This document shows positions 18,137 through 28,383 of a stretch of DNA of 64,000 bases, in pieces (the first letter of the stretch is position 1; the number at the start of each line of letters is the position of its first letter). The notes below the pieces were generated by a model that was not told the DNA's origin, made no database searches, and worked only from the letters and a program-made list of their open reading frames with translations. The translations under genes were made by a program, and so were the position numbers. The stretch is from Tatumella ptyseos (GTDB lineage Bacteria; Pseudomonadota; Gammaproteobacteria; Enterobacterales; Enterobacteriaceae). The stretch lies in assembly GCF_030552895.1 (NCBI RefSeq), contig NZ_CP130649.1, positions 1,054,001 through 1,118,000 on the forward strand. The letters run 5' to 3'.

Positions 18137-19084
18137 ATGCGTGTATTGTTAGCACCAATGGAAGGTGTGCTGGATGCCTTAGTCAGGGAGCTCCTGACTA
18201 AGGTCAACGACTACGATCTCTGTGTTACAGAGTTTTTACGTGTCGTTGACCAGTTACTACCCAAAAAATCGTTTTATCGTTTATGTCCAGAATTAGCACA
18301 TCAGAGCCGTACGCCAACCGGGACTTTGGTTAGGATTCAGTTACTAGGTCAGCACCCACAGTGGTTAGCTGAAAATGCTCATCGCGCAGTAGAGTTAGGA
18401 TCTTGGGGCGTTGATCTAAATTGTGGTTGCCCTTCTAAAACAGTTAATGGAAGTGGCGGTGGAGCCTCGTTATTGAAAGATCCTGAACTTATTTATCATG
18501 CAGCGAAAGCGATGCGTCAAGCCGTGCCTGCGGCACTTCCTGTGACCGTTAAAGTTCGCTTAGGGTGGGACTCCATCGATCACAGTAATGAGATTGCCGA
18601 TGCGGTAGAGCAGGCTGGGGCCACGGAAATCGTTATTCATGGACGCACGAAACAGGATGGCTACCGTGCAGAGGCGATTAACTGGCCGGCGATAGCTGCT
18701 ATTAGGGAGCGGCTGACGATTCCTGTGATCGCGAATGGCGAAATTTGGGATTGGCAATCGGCTCAAGCTTGTTTGGCTACGACGGGCTGTAATGATTTGA
18801 TGGTCGGTAGGGGCGCACTCCATATTCCTAACCTGAGCAAGATGATCAAATATAATCATCCGGCAATGCCGTGGCCAGAAGTGGTGGCGCTATTGGAGGA
18901 TTATTGTCATCTTGAAAAACAGGGTGATACTGGAATGTACCACGTTGCGCGGATCAAACAATGGTTAGGCTATTTGCGAAAATCTTACTTTCAAGCGGAT
19001 GAGCTATTCAGTCAAATCCGTCCGATGACTCACTCTGCCCTGATTGCCAAAGCGATTAACAAAGAGTTAATAAAATTAACCTAA
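18137..19084 (+). CDS. dusC: tRNA-dihydrouridine(16) synthase DusC
   Basis: FMN/NADPH enzyme reducing U16 of tRNA. It has 315 aa (E. coli DusC, YohI, is 315). The N-terminal [11 protein letters not shown], the catalytic-Cys segment [17 protein letters not shown], the phosphate-binding IANGEIWDW and the DusC-type [13 protein letters not shown] are present. The ATG at 18137 fits the family N-terminus exactly. A frame open back to 17918 only overlaps rhlE. In E. coli dusC lies near 48 min, not beside rhlE. Confidence 0.95.
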   Translation: MRVLLAPMEGVLDALVRELLTKVNDYDLCVTEFLRVVDQLLPKKSFYRLCPELAHQSRTPTGTLVRIQLLGQHPQWLAENAHRAVELGSWGVDLNCGCPSKTVNGSGGGASLLKDPELIYHAAKAMRQAVPAALPVTVKVRLGWDSIDHSNEIADAVEQAGATEIVIHGRTKQDGYRAEAINWPAIAAIRERLTIPVIANGEIWDWQSAQACLATTGCNDLMVGRGALHIPNLSKMIKYNHPAMPWPEVVALLEDYCHLEKQGDTGMYHVARIKQWLGYLRKSYFQADELFSQIRPMTHSALIAKAINKELIKLT

Positions 19085-19128
19085 TACCAACCTTGCGAAG
19101 CCATCTCCTCTAACTGATATGCTATGCT

Positions 19129-19146
19129 GAGGATATTCCTCTTTTT
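19129..19146 (+). terminator. Weak stem-loop after dusC
   Basis: GAGGA-TAT-TCCTC followed by TTTTT. The stem is only 5 bp and lies just ahead of the next start, so it may instead be a leader element of the transporter gene. Confidence 0.35.
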
Positions 19147-19154
19147 ATCTTGGT

Positions 19155-20363
19155 ATGTGTATGCCTCAGCACAGTGAACCAACACGTGGTCAATTAAATA
19201 AACGTATTTTGTCGGTAATGATCTTTACCTTTTTCTGTTACCTTTCAGTCGGCCTCCCTCTTGCAGTCTTACCCGGTTTTGTTCATCACCAACTTGGTTA
19301 TTCACCTTTCATTGCCGGGCTGATTATCAGTCTTCAATATTTCTCAACGTTAATCAGTCGTCCGCAAAGTGGCAGACTAGCTGATCATTTTGGCCCCAAA
19401 AAAGTGGTGATGTTAGGGATGGTACTCTGTGGGCTGAGTGGGGCGATGACACTAATAGCTGCATTATTCGTAAGTCATCCGATAATAAGTTTACTACTGC
19501 TTGCTGTAAGTCGTATCTGTTTGGGAATTGGGGAAAGTTTCAGTAGTACTGGTGCTACTTTATGGGGAATGAATCTCGTTGGCTCTGTTCATACTGCACG
19601 GGTAATTTCGTGGAACGGCGTAGCCACTTATTTCGCGATGGCTGTCGGGGCACCGTTCGGCGTTATGCTGAACCAGTGGTTTGGTATTAGTGGCTTCGCG
19701 GGATTAATTACTTTAATGGGAATAGTCGGTTTTTTTGTGGCGCGTAGCAAAGCCAGTATCACCATTTCTCTCACCGCACCACGCTTACCCTTTCGTCAAG
19801 TATTGGGTCTGGTTAGTCCTTATGGGTTAGGTCTAGCCTTAGGCACACTGGGTTTCGGGGTGATTGCGACCTTTATCACTCTCTATTTTTCCAGCCGAGG
19901 TTGGCAGGGCGCTGCGATGACACTTAGCCTATATAGCTTAGGTTTTGTTTTATCGCGCTTCTTATTTAGTCATATGATTACCCGTTTAGGGGGACTCACC
20001 GTTTCTTTAGGTTGTCTCGTGACTGAAGCTATCGGTCTATTTATGCTGTGGCATGCAGAAAGCGTTCTTTGGGCTGACGTTGGAGCATTGCTGACTGGTG
20101 CAGGTTTTTCATTAGTCTTTCCCGCCTTGGGCGTCGAAGCCGTCCGTCGAGTAAGCGAGCAAAGCAAAGGATCAGCGCTGGGAACTTATTCCGCATTCTT
20201 AGATTTAGCGCTAGGATTAACCGGACCTGTGGCGGGTTTACTAATGAATCAGAGTGGGATTCGATCAATCTATTTGGCTGCAGCGATTATGGTCTGTTTA
20301 GGGGCAGTACTTGTGGCAACATTACTTTATAAAGGCCGTAGGCAAATAGAGCGTACACAGTAG
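19155..20363 (+). CDS. MFS transporter, YhhS/YfcJ (arabinose-efflux-like) subfamily
   Basis: 402 aa with a 12-helix major facilitator pattern. The motif-A region is SGRLADHFGPKK, with YLSVGLPLAVLPGFVHHQLG near the N-terminus and the subfamily signatures GFGVIATFITLYF and LTGAGFSLVFPALGVEAV. It is closer by eye to E. coli YhhS than YfcJ. The substrate is unknown; the family is described as putative sugar or drug exporters. Two in-frame ATGs (19155, 19161) are equally close to a poor ribosome site, so the start may be 2 codons later. Confidence 0.85.
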   Translation: MCMPQHSEPTRGQLNKRILSVMIFTFFCYLSVGLPLAVLPGFVHHQLGYSPFIAGLIISLQYFSTLISRPQSGRLADHFGPKKVVMLGMVLCGLSGAMTLIAALFVSHPIISLLLLAVSRICLGIGESFSSTGATLWGMNLVGSVHTARVISWNGVATYFAMAVGAPFGVMLNQWFGISGFAGLITLMGIVGFFVARSKASITISLTAPRLPFRQVLGLVSPYGLGLALGTLGFGVIATFITLYFSSRGWQGAAMTLSLYSLGFVLSRFLFSHMITRLGGLTVSLGCLVTEAIGLFMLWHAESVLWADVGALLTGAGFSLVFPALGVEAVRRVSEQSKGSALGTYSAFLDLALGLTGPVAGLLMNQSGIRSIYLAAAIMVCLGAVLVATLLYKGRRQIERTQ

Positions 20364-20371
20364 GGCAAATC

Positions 20372-20393
20372 GGCCATAACGGGAGTTATGGCC
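20372..20393. terminator. Stem-loop between convergent MFS gene and ldtB
   Basis: Perfect 9-bp stem GGCCATAAC / GTTATGGCC with a GGGA loop. There is no T-tract on either side. A shared bidirectional terminator is likely but not certain. Confidence 0.5.
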
Positions 20394-20403
20394 AATGAAA
20401 AGA

Positions 20404-21462
20404 TTACTCTTCAACCGGAGGTGGCTGAGTTACTGCATCACTCGCCCCTTGAGCGGAGAAAGTTGAATCTGGTGCTTCAGTAGGTTGTGCATCGCTTTGC
20501 TCAGCGACCGGTTGCGGGGTATTGGCATGAGCTTCTGCTACGCCATTTACTTTCACCGGCATACCTGAACGGTTTTTTAGCGCTTGATTGACCACATCTT
20601 GATTGACGCTTGAATCGGAAAGCACTTTACTTACTGATTCAGTCAGAGAAATTGGTACGACAGCATTACTACTGAATTGCTCTTCAGTCGTCGAGAGGGG
20701 GTTATGCACTTCAAGATAACGTGATCCATCCGCTTCAACGGAAGCCTTAACGGGTTGGTTAACAAATTGAACACGCGTTCCGACCGGTACATGCTCAAAT
20801 AACCACTTGATATCATCTCCGCGAAGACGAACACAGCCGTGACTTACCCGTAGACCGATTCCGAAATCCGCATTGGTTCCATGGATGGCATACATTTTAC
20901 CGATATAGAGTGCATAAAGTCCCATAGGATTATCGGGTCCTGCAGGGAAGATGGTCGGTAAATTTTTACCGTCATCAGCATATTCGCTATGCATTTTTGC
21001 CGTTGGCGTCCACGTTGGGTTAGGGCGTTTGCTCTCTACCTTGGTCACCCAGTTTAGCGGCGTATCTTTACCTAGCTGACCGATACCAATAGGCAGCACA
21101 ACAACGGTATGCCCCCCTTTTGGATAGTAATACAGACGCATTTCAGCACTGTTAATCACAATCCCTTCACGTGGCGCATCAGGTAAAATCAGTTGTTGAG
21201 GGATGATCAGTTTAGAGCCGGCTTTAGGTAGATAAACATCGATACCCGGGTTGGCTTCTAAAATATTGCTTAGTCCCATCTCATATTGTGCAGCAAAAGC
21301 TTCCAACGGTAGTCTGCTGTCAGTAGGGATAGAAACTTCAAGGTTCTCACCAGTAATACTACTGTTGGCTGCCGGAAGTGGATATACCACCGCGTGTGCA
21401 GTCTGAGAAAAGGCTGCAATGGTCATGGCAGCAGAAATCAACGCGCGGATGCTCTTTTTCAT
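20404..21462 (-). CDS. ldtB: L,D-transpeptidase (LdtB/YbiS type) with C-terminal extension
   Basis: Periplasmic enzyme attaching Braun lipoprotein to peptidoglycan. Signal peptide residues 1-24 (cleavage AHA|V). LysM-like segment about 45-92 ([14 protein letters not shown] ... LIIPQQL). YkuD catalytic domain about 98-235, with His194 (AIHGTN) and catalytic Cys210 (SHGCVRLR). The E. coli enzyme is 306 aa and ends near [11 protein letters not shown]. This one continues for about 45 residues rich in Pro, Ala, Glu and Gln, probably a disordered tail. In E. coli it sits by ybiT, while here it is between an MFS gene and yohD. Confidence 0.93.
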   Translation of the reverse strand: MKKSIRALISAAMTIAAFSQTAHAVVYPLPAANSSITGENLEVSIPTDSRLPLEAFAAQYEMGLSNILEANPGIDVYLPKAGSKLIIPQQLILPDAPREGIVINSAEMRLYYYPKGGHTVVVLPIGIGQLGKDTPLNWVTKVESKRPNPTWTPTAKMHSEYADDGKNLPTIFPAGPDNPMGLYALYIGKMYAIHGTNADFGIGLRVSHGCVRLRGDDIKWLFEHVPVGTRVQFVNQPVKASVEADGSRYLEVHNPLSTTEEQFSSNAVVPISLTESVSKVLSDSSVNQDVVNQALKNRSGMPVKVNGVAEAHANTPQPVAEQSDAQPTEAPDSTFSAQGASDAVTQPPPVEE

Positions 21463-21611
21463 AGAATGTATGGCTTAAACCTGATTAACGGTAGTGTGAA
21501 CAAGGTAATAGGCTGAATTCACGTCAGCCTTATGCCTAGTATAGGTGTAGACGAGATGAATGAACATCTGCTTTTTAATTTCAGTGAAAGATTCTGATAT
21601 TTCTGGTTTCT

Positions 21612-22187
21612 CTAATCAGTATTGCGATTTCTAAACCACTGAATCAACTTCCACGCTCCCCAAAGCACCAATACTGCGACAACTACCCAGAATAGCGGTT
21701 CAAGATAGCCTTCAATACGGTTAAGCCACGGAGTGATAATTTTCCCCGCATAAAAGCCGAGGCTCGCAAATATCCCCGCCCAGAGCGCAGCACCGATCAC
21801 ATTGAGCAAGACGAATAGCCAAGGATGTAACCCACTTGATCCAATAATGATTGGCCCAATGATACGAAAGCCGTACATAAATCTTGCCCCAATCACGAAT
21901 AGGGCAGGATGTCGGTGAATGAGGGTATTTGCCTTATCAATTTTACTTTGCTGCTTCTCGAAGCGGGTCAAGAATTTGGTACCATAGCGCCAACCTAGAA
22001 AGAACAGAATCTGGTCACCAATTATTCCGCCTAGCATGGCGGCAGCAATCACCCAATAGAGGTGCAGTAACCCTTCGTGTGCGGCAATACCCCCTAGCAG
22101 AACAAAGGTTTCACCTTCAGCCATACAGCCAATGATTAGCGCGAGATAACCATAATGTGAGATGAGAGAATGAATATCGATAGACAA
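21612..22187 (-). CDS. yohD: DedA-family membrane protein YohD
   Basis: 191-aa DedA/SNARE-associated protein with several hydrophobic segments. The family motifs GCMAEGETFVLLGG, GGIIGDQILFFLGWRYG and FVIGARFMYGFRIIGPIIIG are present, matching E. coli YohD (192 aa) along its length. DedA proteins are implicated in undecaprenyl-phosphate flipping and membrane homeostasis; the specific role of YohD is unknown. The start is TTG (22185-22187), with AGGG about eight bases upstream, and no in-frame ATG gives a full N-terminus. It is divergent from pbpG, as in E. coli. Confidence 0.9.
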   Translation of the reverse strand: MSIDIHSLISHYGYLALIIGCMAEGETFVLLGGIAAHEGLLHLYWVIAAAMLGGIIGDQILFFLGWRYGTKFLTRFEKQQSKIDKANTLIHRHPALFVIGARFMYGFRIIGPIIIGSSGLHPWLFVLLNVIGAALWAGIFASLGFYAGKIITPWLNRIEGYLEPLFWVVVAVLVLWGAWKLIQWFRNRNTD

Positions 22188-22419
22188 AATAGGGCCCTGA
22201 AGTAAGTAAATGTTCGTTTTATCATCAAGAGTGTAATCTTTCTGGAAAATAACATTGAGTTGACAGATTTTTTTACAAATACCAGGCCAAATCCGTAAAC
22301 AGACTTAGCTTTTTCTAACTCTACACGCGTATGATGCTGTCGCCAGCTTTTTGCCCTTTTGGGTGGAAGGCAGCCTGTATCCTGTACAGAAGATTGACTT
22401 TGACAATATTAGACGAAAA

Positions 22420-23325
22420 ATGCCAGTAAAACGCCACCATTGTATCCTAGCTCTCCTGTTATGTTGTTGTTTTTCCGTGTCAGCGAAAGTGACTCCGGCT
22501 AAGTATAGTGCAAGCCAAGAGAATCGATTAGTTCAACCGCCGATAGCCTCGGGTAGCGCCTTGGTCGTTGACCTTACGACCAATAAAGTGATTTTTTCAC
22601 TCCACCCAGACCGAGTTAGGCCTATCGCCTCGATCACCAAACTGATGACGGTAATGGTGGCCTTGGATGCTAAACAGCCATTGAATGAGATGTTACCCGT
22701 GGATATTCATCAAACCGCGGAGATGCGTGGCGTATTTTCGCGAGTTAAAGTTAATAGCCATATTAGTCGTAGAGACATGATGTTACTTGCATTGATGTCC
22801 TCTGAAAACCGTGCGGCAGCAAGCTTAGCAGCGAACTACAAAGGCGGCTATAACGCTTTCATTCAAGCGATGAATGCTAAGGCTCGTGCTCTGGGGATGT
22901 ATCATACCCACTATGTTGAGCCGACCGGACTGTCTATCCATAACGTTTCTGATGCCGAGGATTTAGTTAAATTACTTAAAGCAACTCGTGCCTATCCTCT
23001 CATCGGACAATTGAGTACGACTCAAGAAACCACTGCTTCTTTCCAAAACCCGCGTTACAACCTACCCTTTCGTAATACAAACCACTTGATTTATAACAAG
23101 AATTGGCAAATAGCCCTTACCAAGACAGGTTATACCGATGAGGCAGGACATTGTTTAGCGATGCGTACCCTAATAAATGGCCGACCCGTAGCATTGGTGG
23201 TACTCGATGCATTTGGTAAATATACCCATTTTGCTGATGCCAATCGAATTCGTAGTTGGTTAGAAACGGGTAAAGCGGCACCGGTACCGGCTGCTGCATT
23301 AGCCTACAGAGCCGCGGCCAAATAG
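22420..23325 (+). CDS. pbpG: D-alanyl-D-alanine endopeptidase (PBP7)
   Basis: Periplasmic DD-endopeptidase cutting peptidoglycan cross-links. Signal peptide is about residues 1-22 (MPVKRHHC...SVSA). Active-site tetrad SITK (71-74), second motif SEN (in LMSSENRAA) and KTG (in [13 protein letters not shown]) are intact. It has 301 aa from the ATG at 22420, close to E. coli PbpG. The frame is open back to 22351, but that would bury the signal peptide behind 23 residues. A gap of 93 bp separates it from the channel gene downstream. Confidence 0.93.
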   Translation: MPVKRHHCILALLLCCCFSVSAKVTPAKYSASQENRLVQPPIASGSALVVDLTTNKVIFSLHPDRVRPIASITKLMTVMVALDAKQPLNEMLPVDIHQTAEMRGVFSRVKVNSHISRRDMMLLALMSSENRAAASLAANYKGGYNAFIQAMNAKARALGMYHTHYVEPTGLSIHNVSDAEDLVKLLKATRAYPLIGQLSTTQETTASFQNPRYNLPFRNTNHLIYNKNWQIALTKTGYTDEAGHCLAMRTLINGRPVALVVLDAFGKYTHFADANRIRSWLETGKAAPVPAAALAYRAAAK

Positions 23326-23418
23326 CCGTACGCCGTTTTAAGCTACCGTCTGATAGGCAGATTTTTGACAACTCCCTATACTTAATGACAGCGATAGGGA
23401 AGGAATTTAGGAATGTGT

Positions 23419-25845
23419 ATGAGTCGTTCACAAAAAGTCATCTTGACGCTCTGTATGCTCTTTACCTTGGCGGTACCGATGAGTTCGGTATTTGCTGAGG
23501 ATAGCGCTGATTCAAGCAGTGAGACCACGGCACCTAAAGTAAATGCTGCGGTTGAACTGCCGAAGATGCAAGTTATCCTCGACAAAATTAAGGGACAAGT
23601 CTCAAGTGCCTCTGATGAGTCGCAACTTGCCCAATTGAATGATATGGCTGTTGAGCTAGGTGAAAATGCGAGTACGCTTTCACAAAATTTAGTCCCACAG
23701 AGCCAGCAGATCGATGCGCAACTCGCAGTATTAGGCCCTGCCCCACAAGCCGGCAGTGGCGTAAAAGAGACTGCCGATGTTACGACTCAGCGCCGGCAGT
23801 TGATGGCGCAAAAAGCTCGCTTAGATGACCAAATTAAGCAAGCCAATTCGTTACAAAATGGCGCAACAGTACTGTCGTCACAGATTTTAAATTACCGTCG
23901 TGATCGGTTAAAAAATCAAGTTACGCTTAATACTGGTAGTATACTCGCCGCAAAGTTTTGGCAGCCGCTATACAATAACCCTGTCGACGGGCCAAAAATT
24001 GTTGGATTTGCCCAAGATCTTAAGCAGAGCGTACAACTATCTTTTTCTCCGGGTTACCGTTTAGGGTCGGCATTGTGGTTTCTTGCTGCGATCCTCGTAA
24101 TGGTTATTGGTCGCCGTTATATGGAAGAGTTTCTGGCATGGATTAGTATTAATAAGCTCTCTGAGGGGCGATTACGACGTAGTTTTCTGGCCTGCGCGAT
24201 TGCGATAACCACTCTGCTCGCCATCACACTATGTTGTAATTTCTTGGCCTTAGCTTTCGCTCGTCATCCTGATGCGGCGGATGATGTTCAGGATCTGGTA
24301 TCGAGTTTAGGTATCCAAAGTCTATTAGCAGGACTGATTGCGGGCCTGGGAAGAGCGTTTCTCTCCACCCGTCGACCTAGCTGGCGTTTACCGGTAATCA
24401 ATGATGAATTAGCCAAAGCACTTAAACCTTTCCCTATTGTTATCGCAACATTAGTCTTTATTTTCCAAGGGCTCGAAGCTTTTAACCGCGCCATTGAAAC
24501 GAGCGTCAATACCACTATCTTTGGTAACGGGCTTACCGCTATCTTAATCGGCTTACTCTGCTTACTGATGGTAATCCGAACCCGCCGTATTCGTCGCAAA
24601 TTAGCACTTAATGGCCATGAGGTTGAACGGTCACGTATTGCTGGCTTAGTCGATATTGCTCTGATCTTAACGGGCATCACTATCCTAATCTGTCTAGTGA
24701 TTGGGTATGTTGGACTCGCACGTTATTTAAGTTACGAAGTCATTTGGGTGGGGATCCTCTTAAGTACTTTTTATTTTCTTAATGCCTTAGTCATTGATGG
24801 TTGCCAAGTCTTATTTTCAACCAATAGCGCGCCAGGTAAATTGGTAACACGTTCCTTAAATCTGAACGAGAAGACGTTACTGCAACTAGGTAGCCTCTTT
24901 TCAGGGTTATTAAAATCGGCATTAATTATTATGCTGATTCTATTGTTAATGAACGGTACGATTTCCTCCTCCAGTCCGGGTGAAATCCTGAGTCGTATTA
25001 TTGATTTCTTTGCGGGGCGTGGTTTAGAGAAACTGAATTTAATTCCCTCGCATATCGTGATGGCTCTAATAACTTTAGTGGCAGGCATCTACGTTCTGCG
25101 TTCAGTGCGTAACTGGTTGGATAACGACTTCCTTCCCCAGACTTCGATGGATGCGGGAATGCGGGTGTCGCTTGTCACCTTGTTCAGTAATATTGGCTAT
25201 GTCCTGGTATTACTCATGAGCCTGTCCGCAATTGGCGTTCAGTGGAATAAGTTAGCATGGATTGTTAGTGCATTATCTGTCGGTATTGGTTTTGGCTTAC
25301 AAGAGATCGTTAAAAACTTTATCTCTGGGCTAATCTTACTCACTGAACGTCCTGTTAAGGTCGGGGATTTAGTGACAATTAGTGGTATTGAAGGGGATAT
25401 TCGCCGGATAAATGTGCGTGCCACTGAAATATTATTAACAGATAAGTCCACGGTAATAGTGCCAAACTCACAATTTATTTCGCAAAATGTTCGTAATGCT
25501 ACCATGGGTAACGCTCAAGGGGTCGTCACGATTCCGTTAACTTTCCCATTAGATATCGATCCTGTTCAGGTAAAAGATATTTTATTAGGTGCCTTTAACG
25601 ATAATGAGAAAATTTTAGACAATCCTGCCCCTTCAGTAAGTTTTAAAGACCTCTCTGCACAAGGTATTTTATTAAGTGTGACAGGAAACGTGAATTCGCA
25701 GCGATTGATTTCATCGACTCGTAGTGAATTATTGTTTGAAGTGTTGGTCAGATTACGGTCGGCGAACGTCGCTCTCTCCTCGCCACAAACTATGGTTATT
25801 GAGCAAAAAGCATCAGAACCGTCTCTTCCTGTCGACGCATCGTAA
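23419..25845 (+). CDS. Large MscS-type mechanosensitive channel with N-terminal DUF3772
   Basis: 808 aa. Signal peptide is about 1-26. A periplasmic coiled-coil-like DUF3772 region (about 35-210, many Gln/Leu: [30 protein letters not shown]) is followed by about ten or eleven membrane segments and a C-terminal MscS domain. The MscS pore helix region is ALSVGIGFGLQEIVKNFISGLILL, then the beta domain GDLVTISGIEGDIRRINVRATEI. It is not YbiO, the MscS member found in this part of the E. coli map, but resembles the DUF3772/MscK-like group. It would act as an osmotic safety valve. The ATG at 23419 has AGGA six bases upstream; the ATG at 23413 is too close. Confidence 0.85.
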   Translation: MSRSQKVILTLCMLFTLAVPMSSVFAEDSADSSSETTAPKVNAAVELPKMQVILDKIKGQVSSASDESQLAQLNDMAVELGENASTLSQNLVPQSQQIDAQLAVLGPAPQAGSGVKETADVTTQRRQLMAQKARLDDQIKQANSLQNGATVLSSQILNYRRDRLKNQVTLNTGSILAAKFWQPLYNNPVDGPKIVGFAQDLKQSVQLSFSPGYRLGSALWFLAAILVMVIGRRYMEEFLAWISINKLSEGRLRRSFLACAIAITTLLAITLCCNFLALAFARHPDAADDVQDLVSSLGIQSLLAGLIAGLGRAFLSTRRPSWRLPVINDELAKALKPFPIVIATLVFIFQGLEAFNRAIETSVNTTIFGNGLTAILIGLLCLLMVIRTRRIRRKLALNGHEVERSRIAGLVDIALILTGITILICLVIGYVGLARYLSYEVIWVGILLSTFYFLNALVIDGCQVLFSTNSAPGKLVTRSLNLNEKTLLQLGSLFSGLLKSALIIMLILLLMNGTISSSSPGEILSRIIDFFAGRGLEKLNLIPSHIVMALITLVAGIYVLRSVRNWLDNDFLPQTSMDAGMRVSLVTLFSNIGYVLVLLMSLSAIGVQWNKLAWIVSALSVGIGFGLQEIVKNFISGLILLTERPVKVGDLVTISGIEGDIRRINVRATEILLTDKSTVIVPNSQFISQNVRNATMGNAQGVVTIPLTFPLDIDPVQVKDILLGAFNDNEKILDNPAPSVSFKDLSAQGILLSVTGNVNSQRLISSTRSELLFEVLVRLRSANVALSSPQTMVIEQKASEPSLPVDAS

Positions 25846-25855
25846 GTTAGGCTCG

Positions 25856-25878
25856 GGCACGGCGTTTAACGTCGTGCC
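25856..25878 (+). terminator. Stem-loop after the channel gene
   Basis: GGCACGGCG / CGTCGTGCC (one G-T pair) with a TTTAA loop, 11 bp after the stop. It is followed by a T-rich but not uniform tract. Confidence 0.5.
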
Positions 25879-25986
25879 TCCTATTAATTTATTTTCTCTT
25901 TTTTACAAGATTCTGACATTATCATTACTCAATCATCCTCTCCCTTTAGCGGGTTGTCGCGGGGGGTATCTCAAAGAGAGTTGTTA

Positions 25987-28284
25987 ATGAAATCGATGTT
26001 TCCGAAGGCCATTGTCTTACCGCTAACTTTTTTCTGTGCCACCCTCTTTGCTGAGCCCATTGAACCTCAGGTTATTAATGAGACTCAACGCGACCATTTT
26101 GTCTCTGCGCTATTAAAGAAAATGACCTTAGATGAGAAAATTGGTCAGTTAAGATTGATCAGTGTTGGTCCTGAGACGCCTAAATCAACGATTAAAGAGA
26201 TGATTGAAAAGGGGCAAGTAGGCGCCATCTTCAATACGGTTACACGCCCCGATATTAGGGTTATGCAAGACCAAGTGATGCAGCTTAGCCGCCTAAAAAT
26301 CCCCCTGTTTTTTGCTTATGACGTGGTACATGGTCAGCGCACTATCTTCCCAATTCCTCTCGGTTTGGCCGCGAGTTGGGATACCAAAGCCGTCGCAACG
26401 GTTGGCCGTATCTCGGCGTTAGAAGCGGCGCAAGATGGTTTGAATATGACTTGGGCACCGATGGTGGATGTGAGCCATGAACCACGTTGGGGGAGAAGCT
26501 CTGAGGGATTTGGCGAAGATACTTATTTAACCTCGATAATGGGAAAAACCATGGTCGAGGCGATGCAGGGAAACAGTCCTGCTGATCGTAATTCAGTAAT
26601 GACCAGCGTTAAGCATTTTGCGTTATACGGTGCGGTAGAGGGGGGCAGAGAATATAATAGTGTCGATATGAGCCCTCAACAGATGTTCCAACACTACTTA
26701 CCCCCTTACCAAACAGCACTGCAAGCGGGGAGTGGTGGGGTAATGGTTTCGCTTAACGCTATTAATGGTGTACCGGCGACGGCAAACCACTGGTTACTTA
26801 CTGATCTTTTACGTCATCAATGGCATTTTAAAGGGATTACCGTCAGTGACCATGGTGCGATTAAAGAACTAATCAATCACGGCGTTGCGAGCGATCCTGC
26901 CGATGCAGTACGTATAGCGATCAAGGCCGGCATTGATATGAGTATGAGCGATCAGTATTACAGCCAATATTTACCAGGATTGGTGAAAAGTGGCGCGGTA
27001 ACCGTGGCAGAAGTCGATAATGCTACGCGTCATGTCCTGAATGTGAAATACGATATGGGATTATTCCGCGATGCCTACCGTCATTTAGGCCCAGTGGGAA
27101 GCGATCCTCAAGACACCAATGCGGAAGAACGTCTGCATCGAGCACAAGCAAGAGACGTCGCTGCGAAAAGCCTAGTACTGTTAAAAAACTGGCATAACGT
27201 CCTGCCCCTTAAAAAGCAGGGGACTATTGCTTTGATTGGTCCGCTGGCTGATAGCCAACGAGACATCATGGGAAGTTGGTCAGCAGCAGGGGTGGCTAAA
27301 CAGTCAGTGACTTTGTTACAGGGCATGCGTGAGGCTGTCGCGAACAGAGCAACCTTACTTTATGCCCGTGGCTCAAATATCACAGATAATGCAAAGGTTC
27401 AGGCTTTTCTTAATCTTTATGAGCCAGCGGTTGTCGTTGATTCTCGAAGTGCTAAGCAGCTTCGAGATGAAGCCGTTGCGACGGCGAAAAAGGCGGATGT
27501 CGTGGTGATGGCGGTAGGGGAGTCTCAAGGTATGGCGCATGAGGCCTCAAGTCGTAGTGATATCCGTTTACCTAAGGCGCAGCGTGATCTTATTACCGCA
27601 GTCAAGGCCACCGGGAAACCCCTTATCTTGGTATTGATGAATGGCCGAGCATTAGATATTACCCAGCAAGATGGTCAAGCAGAGGGGATTTTAGAGACCT
27701 GGTTTAGCGGCACAGAAGGCGGCCATGCGATTAGCGATGTTTTATTTGGTGATGTGAACCCATCAGGCAAGCTACCGGTGACCTTCCCGCGTTCAGTTGG
27801 CCAGTTACCGCTCTATTATAATCATCTACCAACCGGACGCCCTTACGACTTTACGCATCCGAATAAATATACCTCACATTATTTTGATATTAATAATAGC
27901 CCGCTTTATCCATTCGGCTTTGGGTTGAGCTATACCACGTTTTCAGTATCACCGATTACCCTTGCTTCAATCAGCTCAGAACAGGGTGTGAAAGCAGCAT
28001 CGGTGACGGTGACAAATAGTGGTAAACGCGCAGGGAGTACAATAGTGCAACTCTATTTGCACGATCCTGTGGCCAGTATTAGTCGACCCGTCAAAGAGTT
28101 GAAAGCCTTCCAAAAAATCCAGTTGCAACCAGGTGAATCGAAAACAGTGACCTTTGCACTAAGTAAGAATGATTTGGGCTTTTGGAATCAACAGATGAAG
28201 TGGGTCGTTGAACCTGGGGAGTTCGATGTAATGATTGGTACCGACTCAGTACATACCGAAACCAAGTCATTTACCTATCCCTAG
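25987..28284 (+). CDS. bglX: Periplasmic beta-glucosidase (GH3)
   Basis: 765 aa, the length of E. coli BglX. Signal peptide is about 1-21 (ends TLFA|E). GH3 N-terminal domain with GLNMTWAPMVDVS, RWGRSSEGFGEDTYL, KHFALYG and the nucleophile Asp in TVSDHGA. GH3 C-terminal domain with GSWSAAG, GEAQ-like GESQGMAHEASSRSD and a fibronectin-like end (RPVKELKAF). It hydrolyses beta-glucosides in the periplasm. The ATG at 25987 directly precedes the signal peptide; the frame open to 25954 adds nothing. A strong terminator follows. Confidence 0.95.
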   Translation: MKSMFPKAIVLPLTFFCATLFAEPIEPQVINETQRDHFVSALLKKMTLDEKIGQLRLISVGPETPKSTIKEMIEKGQVGAIFNTVTRPDIRVMQDQVMQLSRLKIPLFFAYDVVHGQRTIFPIPLGLAASWDTKAVATVGRISALEAAQDGLNMTWAPMVDVSHEPRWGRSSEGFGEDTYLTSIMGKTMVEAMQGNSPADRNSVMTSVKHFALYGAVEGGREYNSVDMSPQQMFQHYLPPYQTALQAGSGGVMVSLNAINGVPATANHWLLTDLLRHQWHFKGITVSDHGAIKELINHGVASDPADAVRIAIKAGIDMSMSDQYYSQYLPGLVKSGAVTVAEVDNATRHVLNVKYDMGLFRDAYRHLGPVGSDPQDTNAEERLHRAQARDVAAKSLVLLKNWHNVLPLKKQGTIALIGPLADSQRDIMGSWSAAGVAKQSVTLLQGMREAVANRATLLYARGSNITDNAKVQAFLNLYEPAVVVDSRSAKQLRDEAVATAKKADVVVMAVGESQGMAHEASSRSDIRLPKAQRDLITAVKATGKPLILVLMNGRALDITQQDGQAEGILETWFSGTEGGHAISDVLFGDVNPSGKLPVTFPRSVGQLPLYYNHLPTGRPYDFTHPNKYTSHYFDINNSPLYPFGFGLSYTTFSVSPITLASISSEQGVKAASVTVTNSGKRAGSTIVQLYLHDPVASISRPVKELKAFQKIQLQPGESKTVTFALSKNDLGFWNQQMKWVVEPGEFDVMIGTDSVHTETKSFTYP

Positions 28285-28301
28285 AGAATATCAATATTAT
28301 G

Positions 28302-28332
28302 AAGCTGCCTTGCGATAAGGCAGCTTTTTTTT
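28302..28332 (+). terminator. Intrinsic terminator of bglX
   Basis: Perfect 10-bp stem AAGCTGCCTT / AAGGCAGCTT with a GCGAT loop and a run of T. Confidence 0.92.
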
Positions 28333-28383
28333 TAGCAGGGCTGCTACACTTATGCTTCGAGCCTGTCATAAAGTGGTGAAAGT

